A stretch of 38,507 nt of DNA from a bacterium (GTDB taxonomy: Bacteria > Bdellovibrionota > UBA2428). Below, in pieces: positions 1 through 8,307 of the stretch; the first letter of the stretch is position 1, and each line of letters begins with the position of its first letter. The notes below the pieces were generated by a model. The model had not been told where the DNA came from. It saw only the letters and a program-made list of their open reading frames with translations, and did no database searches. The DNA lies in the NCBI GenBank assembly GCA_009991595.1, contig JAACVK010000047.1:1-38507 (forward strand). The letters are read 5' to 3'. The position numbers and the translations under genes were made by a program.

Positions 1-1073
1 GTGAAGGAGCTCACTCCCGCGGGCACGCTCAAGCCAACGTAGGCAAGTCCAGCAGAGCCCAGAGCTATTCCTACAGGCACAAACATGGCCCCAACGTAGC
101 CAACCTTGACGGCCTTAATGGTGGCGATGTCGCGATCTAGGTAGGCGGTTTGTTTCTTGAGCATCACCGTGAAAACTTCCCGGTGAGAATTGGTGGGGAT
201 GCCGTAGTTATTCTCAGCAATGCGTATGAACCACTCCATCATGTCCATGTAATGAGATTCTTTAATTTCACGAATGCTGGGAGCTTCTCTGTCTCCAAAG
301 TAGTGCCTCCAAATGGAGCCATAAATCCAAGAATCTTCGCCAAACCATCGGGAGGGCTTCCATTCTAAGTATTCGGTTGCTAAATCGGTGACCATTTTCC
401 AGTGGGCTTTCACCGCTGTTGAGAAATCACCATCTACGATTGTCCATTCCCCGTCAGCGTTTGTTTGCCTAAGCCCGCTCGCATCACGAACAAAGTTATG
501 AAGAGTTCTGATCTTGCGCGCCTTAGCGGGAGTGAAAATGAAGCGCCCTATTGCTAAGGCCTTCTTTTCTTGAGCAGCTAGATCAAAGGCAGAGTTCTTA
601 AAGTTTTCTAGGGTTTCGCCAAATTCATTGATGTTTTCAATCAGGTAAGCAACGACTTTATCGTCTGCAAGAGCGCTTTTAAATCGTGTCTCAAAGTCCT
701 TTTGAACTTCTGCAATCACAGCTGGACTACTGAGGCGCAGAGTGTTGTGGGTGTAGTCTAACTCAAGTAGAAGTTCTAGGCTCAAAAGCTGTGTTTGCAT
801 GGAGCGAGCGTCGAAAGCTCCCAACATGAGCTCGGTTGAGCAGTCTTCAAAATCGGCTCTTTTGTGCATGAGCAAATCTTCGAATTCGCCCCGGTAGGAG
901 TTCTCTAGAGCTTTCTGATAACGATTAACGCCACTTTGATAGGCATCAAGACATTCTTCCGAGAGTTCAATTCCAGAGAATAAGGATTTGTGAACAGCTT
1001 TATGATTGTTTTCGGCAGCAAAAGCAGTGAAAGCTCCTAATAGAGCCCAAGTTATTAAAAAGTTACCCCTCAC
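1..1073 (-). CDS. Uncharacterised exported protein, C-terminus cut by the window edge
   Basis: An open frame of about 357 codons runs leftward off position 1 without a stop, so the C-terminus is missing. It starts with GTG at 1073 behind a GGGGGTG Shine-Dalgarno-like stretch; a second in-frame GTG lies two codons upstream at 1079. The N-terminus VRGNFLITWALLGAFTAFAAEN reads as a Sec signal peptide (hydrophobic core, AFA-A cleavage site), so the product should be periplasmic or secreted. The mature part is acidic and helix-rich, with many Glu, Leu and aromatic residues (for example EWKPSRWFGED). Near the window edge it becomes hydrophobic (GYVGAMFVPVGIALGSAGLAYVG), possibly a membrane segment. 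I do not recognise a family. A promoter-like element lies about 55 nt upstream of the start. Confidence 0.7.
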   Translation of the reverse strand, partial: MRGNFLITWALLGAFTAFAAENNHKAVHKSLFSGIELSEECLDAYQSGVNRYQKALENSYRGEFEDLLMHKRADFEDCSTELMLGAFDARSMQTQLLSLELLLELDYTHNTLRLSSPAVIAEVQKDFETRFKSALADDKVVAYLIENINEFGETLENFKNSAFDLAAQEKKALAIGRFIFTPAKARKIRTLHNFVRDASGLRQTNADGEWTIVDGDFSTAVKAHWKMVTDLATEYLEWKPSRWFGEDSWIYGSIWRHYFGDREAPSIREIKESHYMDMMEWFIRIAENNYGIPTNSHREVFTVMLKKQTAYLDRDIATIKAVKVGYVGAMFVPVGIALGSAGLAYVGLSVPAGVSSF

Positions 1074-1129
1074 AAACACCCCCGTGTCTTTTGACCCATT
1101 AGTAAAACTTATTAATCGTTTATGGAACG

Positions 1130-1159
1130 CTTATAGAACCAACAAAGAGTGTTTTGCAA
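1130..1159 (-). promoter_or_regulatory. Putative promoter of the truncated exported-protein gene
   Basis: On the minus strand TTGCAA (1159-1154) and TATAAG (1135-1130) are separated by 18 nt, close to a sigma-70-type promoter. The expected transcript start lies about 50 nt before the GTG at 1073. Seen by eye only. Confidence 0.4.
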
Positions 1160-1214
1160 AAACAAATAGTCCATGTAAGAGCTTTTTAGATTGGGCTTTA
1201 GCTAGCAGCGGCAA

Positions 1215-1240
1215 AGCCTTGATATTGCGAGAGCAAGGCT
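1215..1240 (-). terminator. Weak hairpin after the AgmX-tail lipoprotein gene
   Basis: AGCCTTG and CAAGGCT form a perfect 7-bp inverted repeat with a 12-nt loop just after the lipoprotein stop. On the minus strand only three T residues follow, so intrinsic termination would be weak. Confidence 0.25.
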
Positions 1241-1247
1241 AACTAAG

Positions 1248-1613
1248 CTAGTTCTTCTTGAAGAGGAAGGGGTATTCTACGGTCGCTGTAGAACCTTCCT
1301 CAAGATGGGTTTCTGAGTAACGCCACGATTTCACTTCTTCTTGTATGCAGCTGGATAGTTTTTTATTGGAGGTGGTGTTTTCCATTTCAGACACTTCTCT
1401 GATTGCGCCCTGATGATCGATCATCCATTTGAGTTTAATGCGGCCTTCTATTGTAGAGTGTTTTTTTAGTTCAACATTGTAGCAGTTTCGAATTTCTTGG
1501 ATGTTCTCCCCAACTAAGTCTTGCGTCCGTGTGCTTAAGTTGACAGAGCGACGCTTGTTCTTTGCTGGGTGAGAACAGGAACTAAGGACTATTAAAAAAA
1601 GTAAGTAGATCAT
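1248..1613 (-). CDS. Small lipoprotein with AgmX/PglI-type C-terminal (TonB-like) domain
   Basis: This 121-residue protein begins with a short signal sequence ending in a lipobox LSSC (Cys13), so it is probably lipid-anchored. Residues about 35-118 show the pattern of the AgmX/PglI C-terminal domain, a TonB-C-like fold common in Myxococcota and Bdellovibrionota: IRNCYNVELKK, then GRIKLKWMID, a conserved Cys in LSSCIQEEVKSW, and a closing VEYPFLF strand. Such tails usually sit on envelope proteins and their exact function is unknown. The ATG overlaps the stop of the upstream transporter as ATGA and has a GAGGAAAA Shine-Dalgarno, so the two are translationally coupled. The upstream spacer domain found in larger homologues is absent. 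Confidence 0.7.
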   Translation of the reverse strand: MIYLLFLIVLSSCSHPAKNKRRSVNLSTRTQDLVGENIQEIRNCYNVELKKHSTIEGRIKLKWMIDHQGAIREVSEMENTTSNKKLSSCIQEEVKSWRYSETHLEEGSTATVEYPFLFKKN

Positions 1614-2878
1614 CTTTTTTCCTCAAACTGCTTTCCAAGGTAGCTCGCTACAAACATCCAAATGGAGAGTATAAACAATGCGAAAAGACTTAGCCACCTG
1701 AGTGAGTCGGCCTCAACAAAAATTAGCGAAACACCCATAATGAGCACCAAAGCCACAATCTTGGCAAAGCGATTCACAAACACATCAATAAAGGCTTTGG
1801 CGGAGTATCTGGAGGGAGCGATTGTGTAGAGCACTTCTCTGGCTGATTGGTTAAGAGAGTAGTTGAGCCCATTGTCAACGATAGGTAGCAGTGAGGCGAT
1901 CATTAAGAACGGAAAGCATAGAAAGGCCGAAGAGCCGATAGCTAACAACGCCGGCAGTATGAGTAGAGTTGTTCTGATCCCTGCTTTTGTGAGTAAAACA
2001 GGGGTCAGAACAAATTGAACACAAACTGCCACCCAGTTGATCATGGTGTAAACAGAGGCAAAGTGCCCTTTTAGCTCGCTCCCGCTTAAGGTCATTGATG
2101 TTAATGAAGTGAATTGAAAGTCGATGGTGGCGGATACAATCTCATATAAAAAAACCAAAAGCATAATCCCCGTTAGATAACTTGATGAGAACACCTTTTT
2201 AACCCCTCTCAATGCAGAGGTTTGATCGTTCATGCGTTCACCCTTTACGGCGATGATGTCTTTTTCACAATCCAAAGTTTTGGTTGTTAGGCTGAGTAAA
2301 GTCAGAACAATTGAGATGCCAATGCATACAAATAACCAGTCCGTTATCTGAAGCTTGTCTATGAATCCCCTCACGCTGCTTGATCCAAACGCCCCGCCTA
2401 CGACCCCCCCCAGGCAGATAAAGCCATAGAGGCGCTTAGCCGTGGAAGAACTCACCGAATCGTTTAAAAAAGACAGAAAGCAAGGAACCATGGTCATAAC
2501 GTAGAGATCACCCAGCAGATATAGGTTCCAGACACTTAGCTCGGAATGTGGATTAAAGGCCAAGGCGGTTGTGGCTAGAAACAAAATCATGATGGAGTTC
2601 ATGACCAGAAAAAACTTCTTTTGCTTAAATATCCCAGAGCAGATTGATATCACCAGCATGACAACAATTGAGTTTAAAACATTAAAACCCTTGGCGAAGA
2701 TCTCGGTTTGGGCTGGGCTAAAGACGTGATTAAAGAGCTCAAAGTTTTGAGCGTCGTAGAACGCGATAAAGGTGCCTTTCTTTAGCGTCTTTAAAATCCA
2801 GAAAATCGCAATGATTGAGAAAAAATGAAAAAACATGGAGAGCGAAAAGAGCCATTCATTTTTCCTTGGAAAGGTCAT
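1610..2878 (-). CDS. 12-TM transporter resembling TLC/NTT nucleotide carriers (or MFS)
   Basis: This 422-residue polytopic membrane protein has roughly ten to twelve hydrophobic segments. A glycine-rich loop GGVVGGAFGSS lies around residues 156-166. A later segment reads LNQSAREVLY, then SRYSAKAFIDVFVNR. That Lys/Ala-Lys-Ala-Asp-Val-x-x-x-Arg layout resembles the conserved region of ADP/ATP (TLC, NTT) translocases and the related MFS-like proteins of free-living bacteria. The substrate cannot be read from the sequence, and true NTT proteins are usually longer (about 500 residues). The gene lies 45 nt downstream of polA on the same strand and overlaps the following lipoprotein gene by 4 nt, so it probably belongs to one transcript with them. 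A general MFS exporter is the main alternative. Confidence 0.6.
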   Translation of the reverse strand: MTFPRKNEWLFSLSMFFHFFSIIAIFWILKTLKKGTFIAFYDAQNFELFNHVFSPAQTEIFAKGFNVLNSIVVMLVISICSGIFKQKKFFLVMNSIMILFLATTALAFNPHSELSVWNLYLLGDLYVMTMVPCFLSFLNDSVSSSTAKRLYGFICLGGVVGGAFGSSSVRGFIDKLQITDWLFVCIGISIVLTLLSLTTKTLDCEKDIIAVKGERMNDQTSALRGVKKVFSSSYLTGIMLLVFLYEIVSATIDFQFTSLTSMTLSGSELKGHFASVYTMINWVAVCVQFVLTPVLLTKAGIRTTLLILPALLAIGSSAFLCFPFLMIASLLPIVDNGLNYSLNQSAREVLYTIAPSRYSAKAFIDVFVNRFAKIVALVLIMGVSLIFVEADSLRWLSLFALFILSIWMFVASYLGKQFEEKR

Positions 2879-2923
2879 CGAGGGCTTATAAAGGCCAAGC
2901 GAGCGTTTGTCAGTATTTTTTGG

Positions 2924-5725
2924 CTATAGCTCGCCCCAGGAGTCAGCAGTTTCGGCAACTGCTTTCATTTTTACTTTAAACCCGTGAATTCCAAAGGAAG
3001 CCAATAGGTCATCGCTTTCCAGGGAGCTCACAACCAGAGTTTTCATTTGTTCAACTTCCTTGTTGGGCACCTCAAAAATCAGTTCGTCGTGAACTTGAAG
3101 GATCATTTTAGATTCGACTTTCGCTTTCTTCATTTCGTGAGAAACGCGAATCATAGCGGCCTTCATCAGGTCAGCTGAGCTTCCTTGCAAGGGTGAGTTG
3201 ATGGCCATTCGTTCGGCGAATTTTCTCACAGTGGCATTCTTAGACTGAATATCCCGCAGGGCACGCCTGCGCCCGGTGATGGTCGTAGCAAAGCCTGTTT
3301 CCTGGGCTTGTCGAATGGATTCATCCATGTAGTCTTTAATCTGTGGGTAGCTCTTAAAGTAATTGTCGATAAATTGTTGAGCGTCTGAACGAGATATCTT
3401 TAGAGTTTTCGAGAGGCCAAAAGCACTTTGCCCATAGATGATGCCAAAGTTGATTGTTTTGGCGGCCCGTCTTTCGTCATCGGTGACTTTACTTTCTTCT
3501 TTTCCGAAAATGAGCGCAGCAGTTCTACGGTGAATATCAGCATCATCTTGGAAGGCTTTGACTAAGTTTTCAGCTTCGCTCACGTGAGCCAACATCCGCA
3601 ATTCAATTTGAGAGTAGTCTACGCCTAAAAGTTTATGCCCTTTGCGGGCATTGAAGGCTTTTCGAATGAGCTGGCCATTTGTTGTTCGAGTTGGAATGTT
3701 TTGAAGATTGGGGTTTGAGGAAGCCAATCTACCCGTTTGCGCAATGATCTGAGAAAAGTCCGTGTGAATATGGCCGGTGTTTTCATCGATTAATTTTGGG
3801 AAGGCATCCACATAAGTAGAGAGGAGTTTCGTTAATTCTCTGTATTCCAACAAGAGACTTGGAAATGGATGTTGGTTTTCTAATTCTTGCAAAACAGAGA
3901 CGTCTGTAGACGGGCCGGTTTTACCCTTTTTAATAATAGGTAGTTTTAAGTCTTCAAATAGAATTTTTGCAATCTGCTTGGTTGATCCGAGATTAAGAGT
4001 GTCAGGATTCACTTCAACGCCAAAATCATTCAAAATCTTAAAAGCTGTTTTTTTGCAATCTTCTTCAGCTTTGTGAAACTTTTTAGAAAGCTCAGCTAAA
4101 TAACCCTTGTCGACGTCTACCCCAACTTCTTCCATTTCAAACAGAATGGGGACAAGGGGGCGGTCTAGGCGTTCGTAAACTTCCCAGAGCTCGCATTCGT
4201 GCAGTAGGTTCTCAAGCTTTTTCCACAGGCGTAAGGTGACCCAGGCGTCTTCCGCGGCATAATCGGCAGCATCCTTCGGTGAAATTTCACCGAAGTTACT
4301 TTTGTCGCCCAGGACATCTTTAAACTTTATGGTTTGATAGCCATCTAAGTATTTTTGAGCAAGAGCATCCATGCCATGAGGCTCCGAAGGATCGAGCACA
4401 AAACTTGCAATCATGGTGTCTTCAACATCAATTTTCGCAGGAATTCGCAAACCTTCACTGGCCAATACGTGAAAATCAAATTTGGCATTTTGAAAGACTA
4501 AATTAGTAAGAGAATAATCTTTAAAGAAGCTTTCAAAGGCTTTTAGAACCTTCTTTTTGTCGAGATTGGGTCCTTCTGTGTGATCCACAGCTACGTAGTA
4601 GGCTTCTTGCGAGTTAAAGCAAAAGCTTAGACCTACAATGTTGTTCGCCTTTCTCGAGGCTAAACTCTTGGTTTCGGTATCGAATGAAAGCAGCTTTGCC
4701 GTTTGGTTATCTTCTAGTATCCTTTCAAGCTGCTTGATGTCTTCTATCAGGGTGAACTTCACATTCTTCTTGGCTTCATTGGCTGCATTTGCATTCGCGC
4801 TACTGGCGTGGCGTTGTACGATTTTATGAAACCCAAGCTCAGTGGCAAAGCCAATGAGCTCATCGGTTTGCTCAGGATTCTTCGTGTAAAGATCTAAATT
4901 CTTTTCAAGAGGAACGTCTTTTGAGAGGGTCACCAACTTGAGGCTTAGTTTAACTTGATCGACGTTCTCGGCAAGCTTTTCTATCTTCTTTCCCTTTAGA
5001 GCATCTTTCACTTTTTTAAATTCGGCAGGATTAGCGTGACGTTTAACCGCTTCATCCAAAATACTTTGAAGATCACCAAATTGTTCCATTAGCTGCGCTG
5101 CAGTCTTAGGACCGATGCCCGGGGCTCCAGGAATGTTGTCTACAGAGTCGCCACATAGAGCTTGCAGTTCAGGAATTTTATCGGGCATGACTCCAAATTT
5201 TTCAAAAGCTTCTTCCTGGTTGGACCACTTTTTCTTCATTGTGTCTAAACACCATACGTGATCGGTGACTAACTGAAGTAAATCCTTGTCTGCCGTCACA
5301 ATTACAAAGTTTTGTTTGGGGTGATTGTGAACGGCCGTGGCAATCACATCATCGGCTTCAAAGCCTGCATAGCTAAACTGTCGAGTGCCAAAGAAATCCA
5401 TAATCTTTTGAGAGTTCTCGATTTGAATGCTCAAGTCTTCAGGGGGGGCATCTCGATTGGCCTTATACTCAGGAAATAGATCGTGTCGAAAGCCTTTTTC
5501 TTTTCTATCCCATATGAGAGCAATTCTTTCGATGCCTTCGGTCGCTACCAAACTTTCGACCATCTGAACAAAAGCATAGGTTGCGTGTGTGGGAGTGCCG
5601 TCAGGAGCCGTTAAAGGTGCTTGAATCCCATAGTAGGCTCTAAATATAAATGAGGACGCATCCACAAGGTAAATGGCGTCTTTGAGAAATTCTTTTGTAG
5701 GTTTGGACATAGCAGAAGCAGTCAT
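2924..5725 (-). CDS. polA: DNA polymerase I
   Basis: This 933-residue protein has all three PolA domains. The 5'-3' exonuclease domain (about residues 15-300) has IYLVDASSFIFRAY, GFEADDVIA and GDSVDNIPG. The 3'-5' proofreading domain (about 322-520) keeps the metal-binding Asp349 and Glu351 in FDTET. The polymerase domain (about 560-933) has motif A VDYSQIELR with Asp703, the O-helix region RRAAKTINFGIIYG, and motif C HDEL with Asp880. The enzyme is therefore expected to be active in Okazaki-fragment processing and repair. Start: ATG at 5725 or the ATG five codons in (MSKPTK); neither has a convincing Shine-Dalgarno. The divergent hydrolase gene starts only 27 bp away, so any promoter must overlap that coding region. 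Confidence 0.98.
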   Translation of the reverse strand: MTASAMSKPTKEFLKDAIYLVDASSFIFRAYYGIQAPLTAPDGTPTHATYAFVQMVESLVATEGIERIALIWDRKEKGFRHDLFPEYKANRDAPPEDLSIQIENSQKIMDFFGTRQFSYAGFEADDVIATAVHNHPKQNFVIVTADKDLLQLVTDHVWCLDTMKKKWSNQEEAFEKFGVMPDKIPELQALCGDSVDNIPGAPGIGPKTAAQLMEQFGDLQSILDEAVKRHANPAEFKKVKDALKGKKIEKLAENVDQVKLSLKLVTLSKDVPLEKNLDLYTKNPEQTDELIGFATELGFHKIVQRHASSANANAANEAKKNVKFTLIEDIKQLERILEDNQTAKLLSFDTETKSLASRKANNIVGLSFCFNSQEAYYVAVDHTEGPNLDKKKVLKAFESFFKDYSLTNLVFQNAKFDFHVLASEGLRIPAKIDVEDTMIASFVLDPSEPHGMDALAQKYLDGYQTIKFKDVLGDKSNFGEISPKDAADYAAEDAWVTLRLWKKLENLLHECELWEVYERLDRPLVPILFEMEEVGVDVDKGYLAELSKKFHKAEEDCKKTAFKILNDFGVEVNPDTLNLGSTKQIAKILFEDLKLPIIKKGKTGPSTDVSVLQELENQHPFPSLLLEYRELTKLLSTYVDAFPKLIDENTGHIHTDFSQIIAQTGRLASSNPNLQNIPTRTTNGQLIRKAFNARKGHKLLGVDYSQIELRMLAHVSEAENLVKAFQDDADIHRRTAALIFGKEESKVTDDERRAAKTINFGIIYGQSAFGLSKTLKISRSDAQQFIDNYFKSYPQIKDYMDESIRQAQETGFATTITGRRRALRDIQSKNATVRKFAERMAINSPLQGSSADLMKAAMIRVSHEMKKAKVESKMILQVHDELIFEVPNKEVEQMKTLVVSSLESDDLLASFGIHGFKVKMKAVAETADSWGEL

Positions 5726-5741
5726 AGTATCAATTCATAGG

Positions 5742-5751
5742 GGTTTAAACC
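5742..5751. repeat. GGTTTAAACC palindrome between divergent genes
   Basis: A perfect 10-bp palindrome sits in the 27-bp gap between the divergent polA and hydrolase starts. It could be an operator or chance. It also overlaps the space between the GGGG Shine-Dalgarno-like run and the ATG of the rightward gene. Confidence 0.25.
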
Positions 5752-5752
5752 G

Positions 5753-6616
5753 ATGAAATTAGGAAATTTTGAGGTGCTTGAAATCGACACAGGCCGTTTT
5801 ATGCTAGATGGCGGAGCGATGTTTGGAGTGGTGCCAAAAGCACTATGGGAGAGAAGCGATAAGGCGGACTCTAAAAATCGAATTGAACTCGCCTTAAGAA
5901 CGTTGTTGATCAAATCGAAGGATTTCAATCTTCTCATTGATGTAGGCATGGGTTCAAAGTGGAACCAGCGTCAAAGGGAAATCTTCAATCTCAGAGAAAA
6001 ACCCATGGAAGCGTTATTGAAGGAACAAGCTGGACTTGCTTGTTCGGATATTAGTCACGTTCTCATCACCCACCTTCATTTTGACCACTGTGGGGGACTT
6101 ACCGAATTGAATGGCGATGGAAACCCCACCCAGACTTTTAAGAAGGCAGAAGTCTACGTTCATGAAGACAATTTAAAGTGGGCAGAAAACCCCAACCTCA
6201 GGGAAAAAGCTTCCTACTTAAACGAGAACTGGCAAGCCTACAAAGACTCTAAACAGCTTCAACTCGTTCGGAGCAAGCCTATGGAGAAAAAAGAAATCCT
6301 TCCGGGAGTTTGGATAATGCGTAGTGACGGCCATACACGGGGCCAACAATGTGTTCTTTTAGATGGTGGAAAAGATGGCAAACTGTTTTTTTGTGGAGAT
6401 TTAATTCCTAGCTCTTCACACATCAAAATTCCTTGGACTATGGGGTATGACATCGATCCACTCACCATCATGAATGAGAAAAGGATTGTTCTCAATGAAG
6501 CAAGTCGCGAGAACTGGCGTTTGTATTTTGAGCATGATGCACGGGGCGCGATGGCAAGTTTGGTGAAGGAATCCGAAGATAAGTTCCGATTACTGAATAC
6601 ACCAGCTGATTTCTAA
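5753..6616 (+). CDS. Metallo-beta-lactamase-fold hydrolase
   Basis: This 287-residue soluble protein has a complete set of metal ligands for the metallo-beta-lactamase fold: THLHFDHCGG gives His107, His109, Asp111 and His112; His194 lies in SDGHTRGQ; Asp216 lies in FFCGDL; and His261 lies near the C-terminus (FEHDARG). The length and spacing match the lactonase-like / general MBL hydrolase branch (AHL-lactonase-related), but the substrate cannot be told from sequence. No signal peptide is present, so it should be cytoplasmic. It is divergent from polA and ends exactly where the convergent small gene ends (6616/6617). A GGGG run about 10 nt upstream of the ATG may act as a ribosome binding site. 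Confidence 0.9.
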   Translation: MKLGNFEVLEIDTGRFMLDGGAMFGVVPKALWERSDKADSKNRIELALRTLLIKSKDFNLLIDVGMGSKWNQRQREIFNLREKPMEALLKEQAGLACSDISHVLITHLHFDHCGGLTELNGDGNPTQTFKKAEVYVHEDNLKWAENPNLREKASYLNENWQAYKDSKQLQLVRSKPMEKKEILPGVWIMRSDGHTRGQQCVLLDGGKDGKLFFCGDLIPSSSHIKIPWTMGYDIDPLTIMNEKRIVLNEASRENWRLYFEHDARGAMASLVKESEDKFRLLNTPADF

Positions 6617-6934
6617 CTAGGCTATGACTTCGAAGGCTGGCCTTGGAATTTTTTCCTGTCTGAGGCATCGAATCCCTCTTTTAGTAACATTTGTTTGGAA
6701 TGCTTTCTCAAAAGATACATCAAAAACATAGGCCTTTACACTCAAGCGTATGGCCAATCTTCGAGCTATTTCAACTTCTTCTGCCCCTATGGTTACCGGT
6801 TTATCCATGTAGACAAAAGGACTTGTAACAGCGACTTCATATAGAATATCGGAAGCAAGCTCGGTTTCTTGAGAATGTGTTAAGGGGAGAGAGAGGGTGA
6901 AGGCCAGCAGTGTTTTTAAAGTTAGATTCCCCAC
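6617..6934 (-). CDS. Small exported protein of unknown function
   Basis: This 105-residue frame starts with GTG at 6934. The N-terminus MGNLTLKTLLAFTLSLPLTH looks like a Sec signal peptide with cleavage near THS-QE. The mature part of about 82 residues contains an alternating strand/helix pattern (ILYEVAVTSPFVY, then EEVEIARRLAIRLSVKAYVFDVS). No family is recognised. No Shine-Dalgarno is visible; a -10-like hexamer lies only 6 nt upstream of the GTG. It follows the gene at 6986 in the same direction. A spurious frame cannot be excluded, but the signal peptide argues that it is real. Confidence 0.5.
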   Translation of the reverse strand: MGNLTLKTLLAFTLSLPLTHSQETELASDILYEVAVTSPFVYMDKPVTIGAEEVEIARRLAIRLSVKAYVFDVSFEKAFQTNVTKRGIRCLRQEKIPRPAFEVIA

Positions 6935-6940
6935 ACTATA

Positions 6941-6969
6941 GTTCTATCTCTAGGCACTTAGCCTGTAAA
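6941..6969 (-). promoter_or_regulatory. Putative promoter very close to a GTG start
   Basis: On the minus strand TTTACA (6969-6964) and TAGAAC (6946-6941) are 17 nt apart. TAGAAC ends 6 nt before the GTG at 6934, and no Shine-Dalgarno lies between, which fits a leaderless transcript. TATAGT directly before the GTG is an alternative -10. Confidence 0.35.
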
Positions 6970-6985
6970 TAGTTGGGCAGCGCAT

Positions 6986-8089
6986 TCATAAAATGCGATT
7001 CATGAGATCAGTAGAGCTTCCCAATGAGCCCGGCCAAACAAAGTAGGTCTTTTTTCCTATGCGCTTGCAAGATTCTAAGGGACTCGGGAATAAAATGTCT
7101 TCATCGCAAATGACTCTGGTGAAAGATAGTTTTACATCACGCAAATAAGGACAAAGTTGCCACAAAAAGGAATCCGGACGAATTTCGCTAGAGTGTGATC
7201 TCATAGGTAGAAATTCTAATTCTTGAATTTGAATCAAGTTATGTTTTTCGTCCTTAGGTAAAACGAAAACACGGCTCAATCCGCCGGAAGTAATTAAACC
7301 GGTTTCTAAGAGCTCTGACTCATGATTCTCGTGCAGCCATATAGACATTAAAGGTAATGGCGATATTAATCTTTTTTCTACCTCGGCGTAATGGCTAACC
7401 CATCGAGCTATAACAGGCTGCTGGGCTTTTAACTTAGCATCGTGCGGATTACACCAAATAGTGTTTTGTGAGCGTGTAAAAGAATGTGGAGCATTGTGGA
7501 GAATGTGATTGTCATCCCCCAGTCTGCCTTGCTCCATGCCCAACACAAGCTTGTTTTTGGGGCTCAATGTGACCCCCTGTTTTGTGAAAGACTTCTCCAC
7601 TGCACGAAGGGCAGCTTCTCTTGGTAAAATAGCAGGCCCCTGCCATTCTTTAACTTTAGCGGACAATGGAGTTTGATGAGTCCAGTTAACATTGGGGTGA
7701 CCGTTCGACCACATCGATGGAGTTAAATCACTCCAAATAGCCGTTGCAAAAATTTTTGCTCGAATGCTTGGTTGAAGGCAAAGTTCAGAAGTTGTGCCTA
7801 GTTTCCCTTCTTCTAAAAAACGAGGCAAAGGAACTCTCTTGGACTTGCCGACATAAACGGCTATTTTTTCTGGTAAGACTTTGATGAGACCTTTAACCTC
7901 TAAATCAATCTGACGTGAATCAGGAATGAACACCCAGTCCTCTTTGTCTCGAGTAGCTGTGTCGAAATGATGTTGCATCCAATTGATCCGAGTATTCTCC
8001 TTTTTTAAGAGTGAATTCACGCAAAGAGCAGAATAGAAGTTTCTTCCAATAACCGTTACTTTCTTGATTTTTGGCTCTTTAGAATTCAA
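6986..8089 (-). CDS. Uncharacterised protein, N-terminal beta-alpha-beta segment
   Basis: This 367-residue protein starts with TTG at 8089. That start is supported by GGAG 8 nt upstream and by an in-frame stop a few codons further up. The first residues KKVTVIGRNFYSALCVNSLL have a beta-strand/glycine/helix pattern like the start of a dinucleotide-binding fold, but the GxGxxG signature is not intact. The rest contains several Trp/His-rich stretches (MWSNGHPNVNWTHQ, MSIWLHENHE) and no signal peptide or membrane helices. I cannot assign a function; a degenerate FAD/NAD-dependent oxidoreductase is one guess with little support. It lies between the tRNA-Arg gene and the small exported-protein gene. 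Confidence 0.65.
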   Translation of the reverse strand: MNSKEPKIKKVTVIGRNFYSALCVNSLLKKENTRINWMQHHFDTATRDKEDWVFIPDSRQIDLEVKGLIKVLPEKIAVYVGKSKRVPLPRFLEEGKLGTTSELCLQPSIRAKIFATAIWSDLTPSMWSNGHPNVNWTHQTPLSAKVKEWQGPAILPREAALRAVEKSFTKQGVTLSPKNKLVLGMEQGRLGDDNHILHNAPHSFTRSQNTIWCNPHDAKLKAQQPVIARWVSHYAEVEKRLISPLPLMSIWLHENHESELLETGLITSGGLSRVFVLPKDEKHNLIQIQELEFLPMRSHSSEIRPDSFLWQLCPYLRDVKLSFTRVICDEDILFPSPLESCKRIGKKTYFVWPGSLGSSTDLMNRIL

Positions 8090-8180
8090 TGAGATGTCTC
8101 CGACTCATCTAGAATAGGCAGTATAGAGACAAAAGAAAAGCCCGCGAAAGTTCTTTCCTAAGGAAAAGATTTCAGGGATG

Positions 8181-8257
8181 TGGTGCATCCGACAGGAGTC
8201 GAACCTGTAACCCCCAGATTCGAAGTCTGGTGCTCTATCCAGTTGAGCTACGAATGC
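8181..8257 (-). tRNA. tRNA-Arg, anticodon TCG
   Basis: A 77-nt cloverleaf is readable on the minus strand. The acceptor stem is GCATTCG/CGGATGC (one T-G pair). The D arm has GCTC/GAGC. The anticodon stem CCAGA/TCTGG holds the loop CTTCGAA, giving anticodon TCG (reads CGA). The T arm is ACAGG/CCTGT with loop TTCGACT, discriminator A, and an encoded CCA end. A lone tRNA, with no second tRNA beside it. Confidence 0.97.
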
Positions 8258-8307
8258 TTAGTTGCGAACGAGGACTATTGTTAGCAGAAAACCAAGCCAA
8301 AGACACC

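Noticed and set aside
1006-1242. Rightward frame over the gap between the truncated exported gene and the AgmX-tail lipoprotein
   Set aside because: It overlaps the coding start of a better leftward gene, its promoter and a hairpin, and has no recognisable protein features.
8101-8180. Possible intrinsic terminator after the tRNA gene
   Set aside because: Short repeats (TTTCC/GGAAA) and a T-rich tract occur, but they do not form a convincing stem directly followed by the tract.
8181-8257. tRNA-Arg as an integration site for the tyrosine recombinase
   Set aside because: The recombinase gene lies 5 kb away with ordinary genes between, and no duplicated tRNA 3' end was seen in the window.
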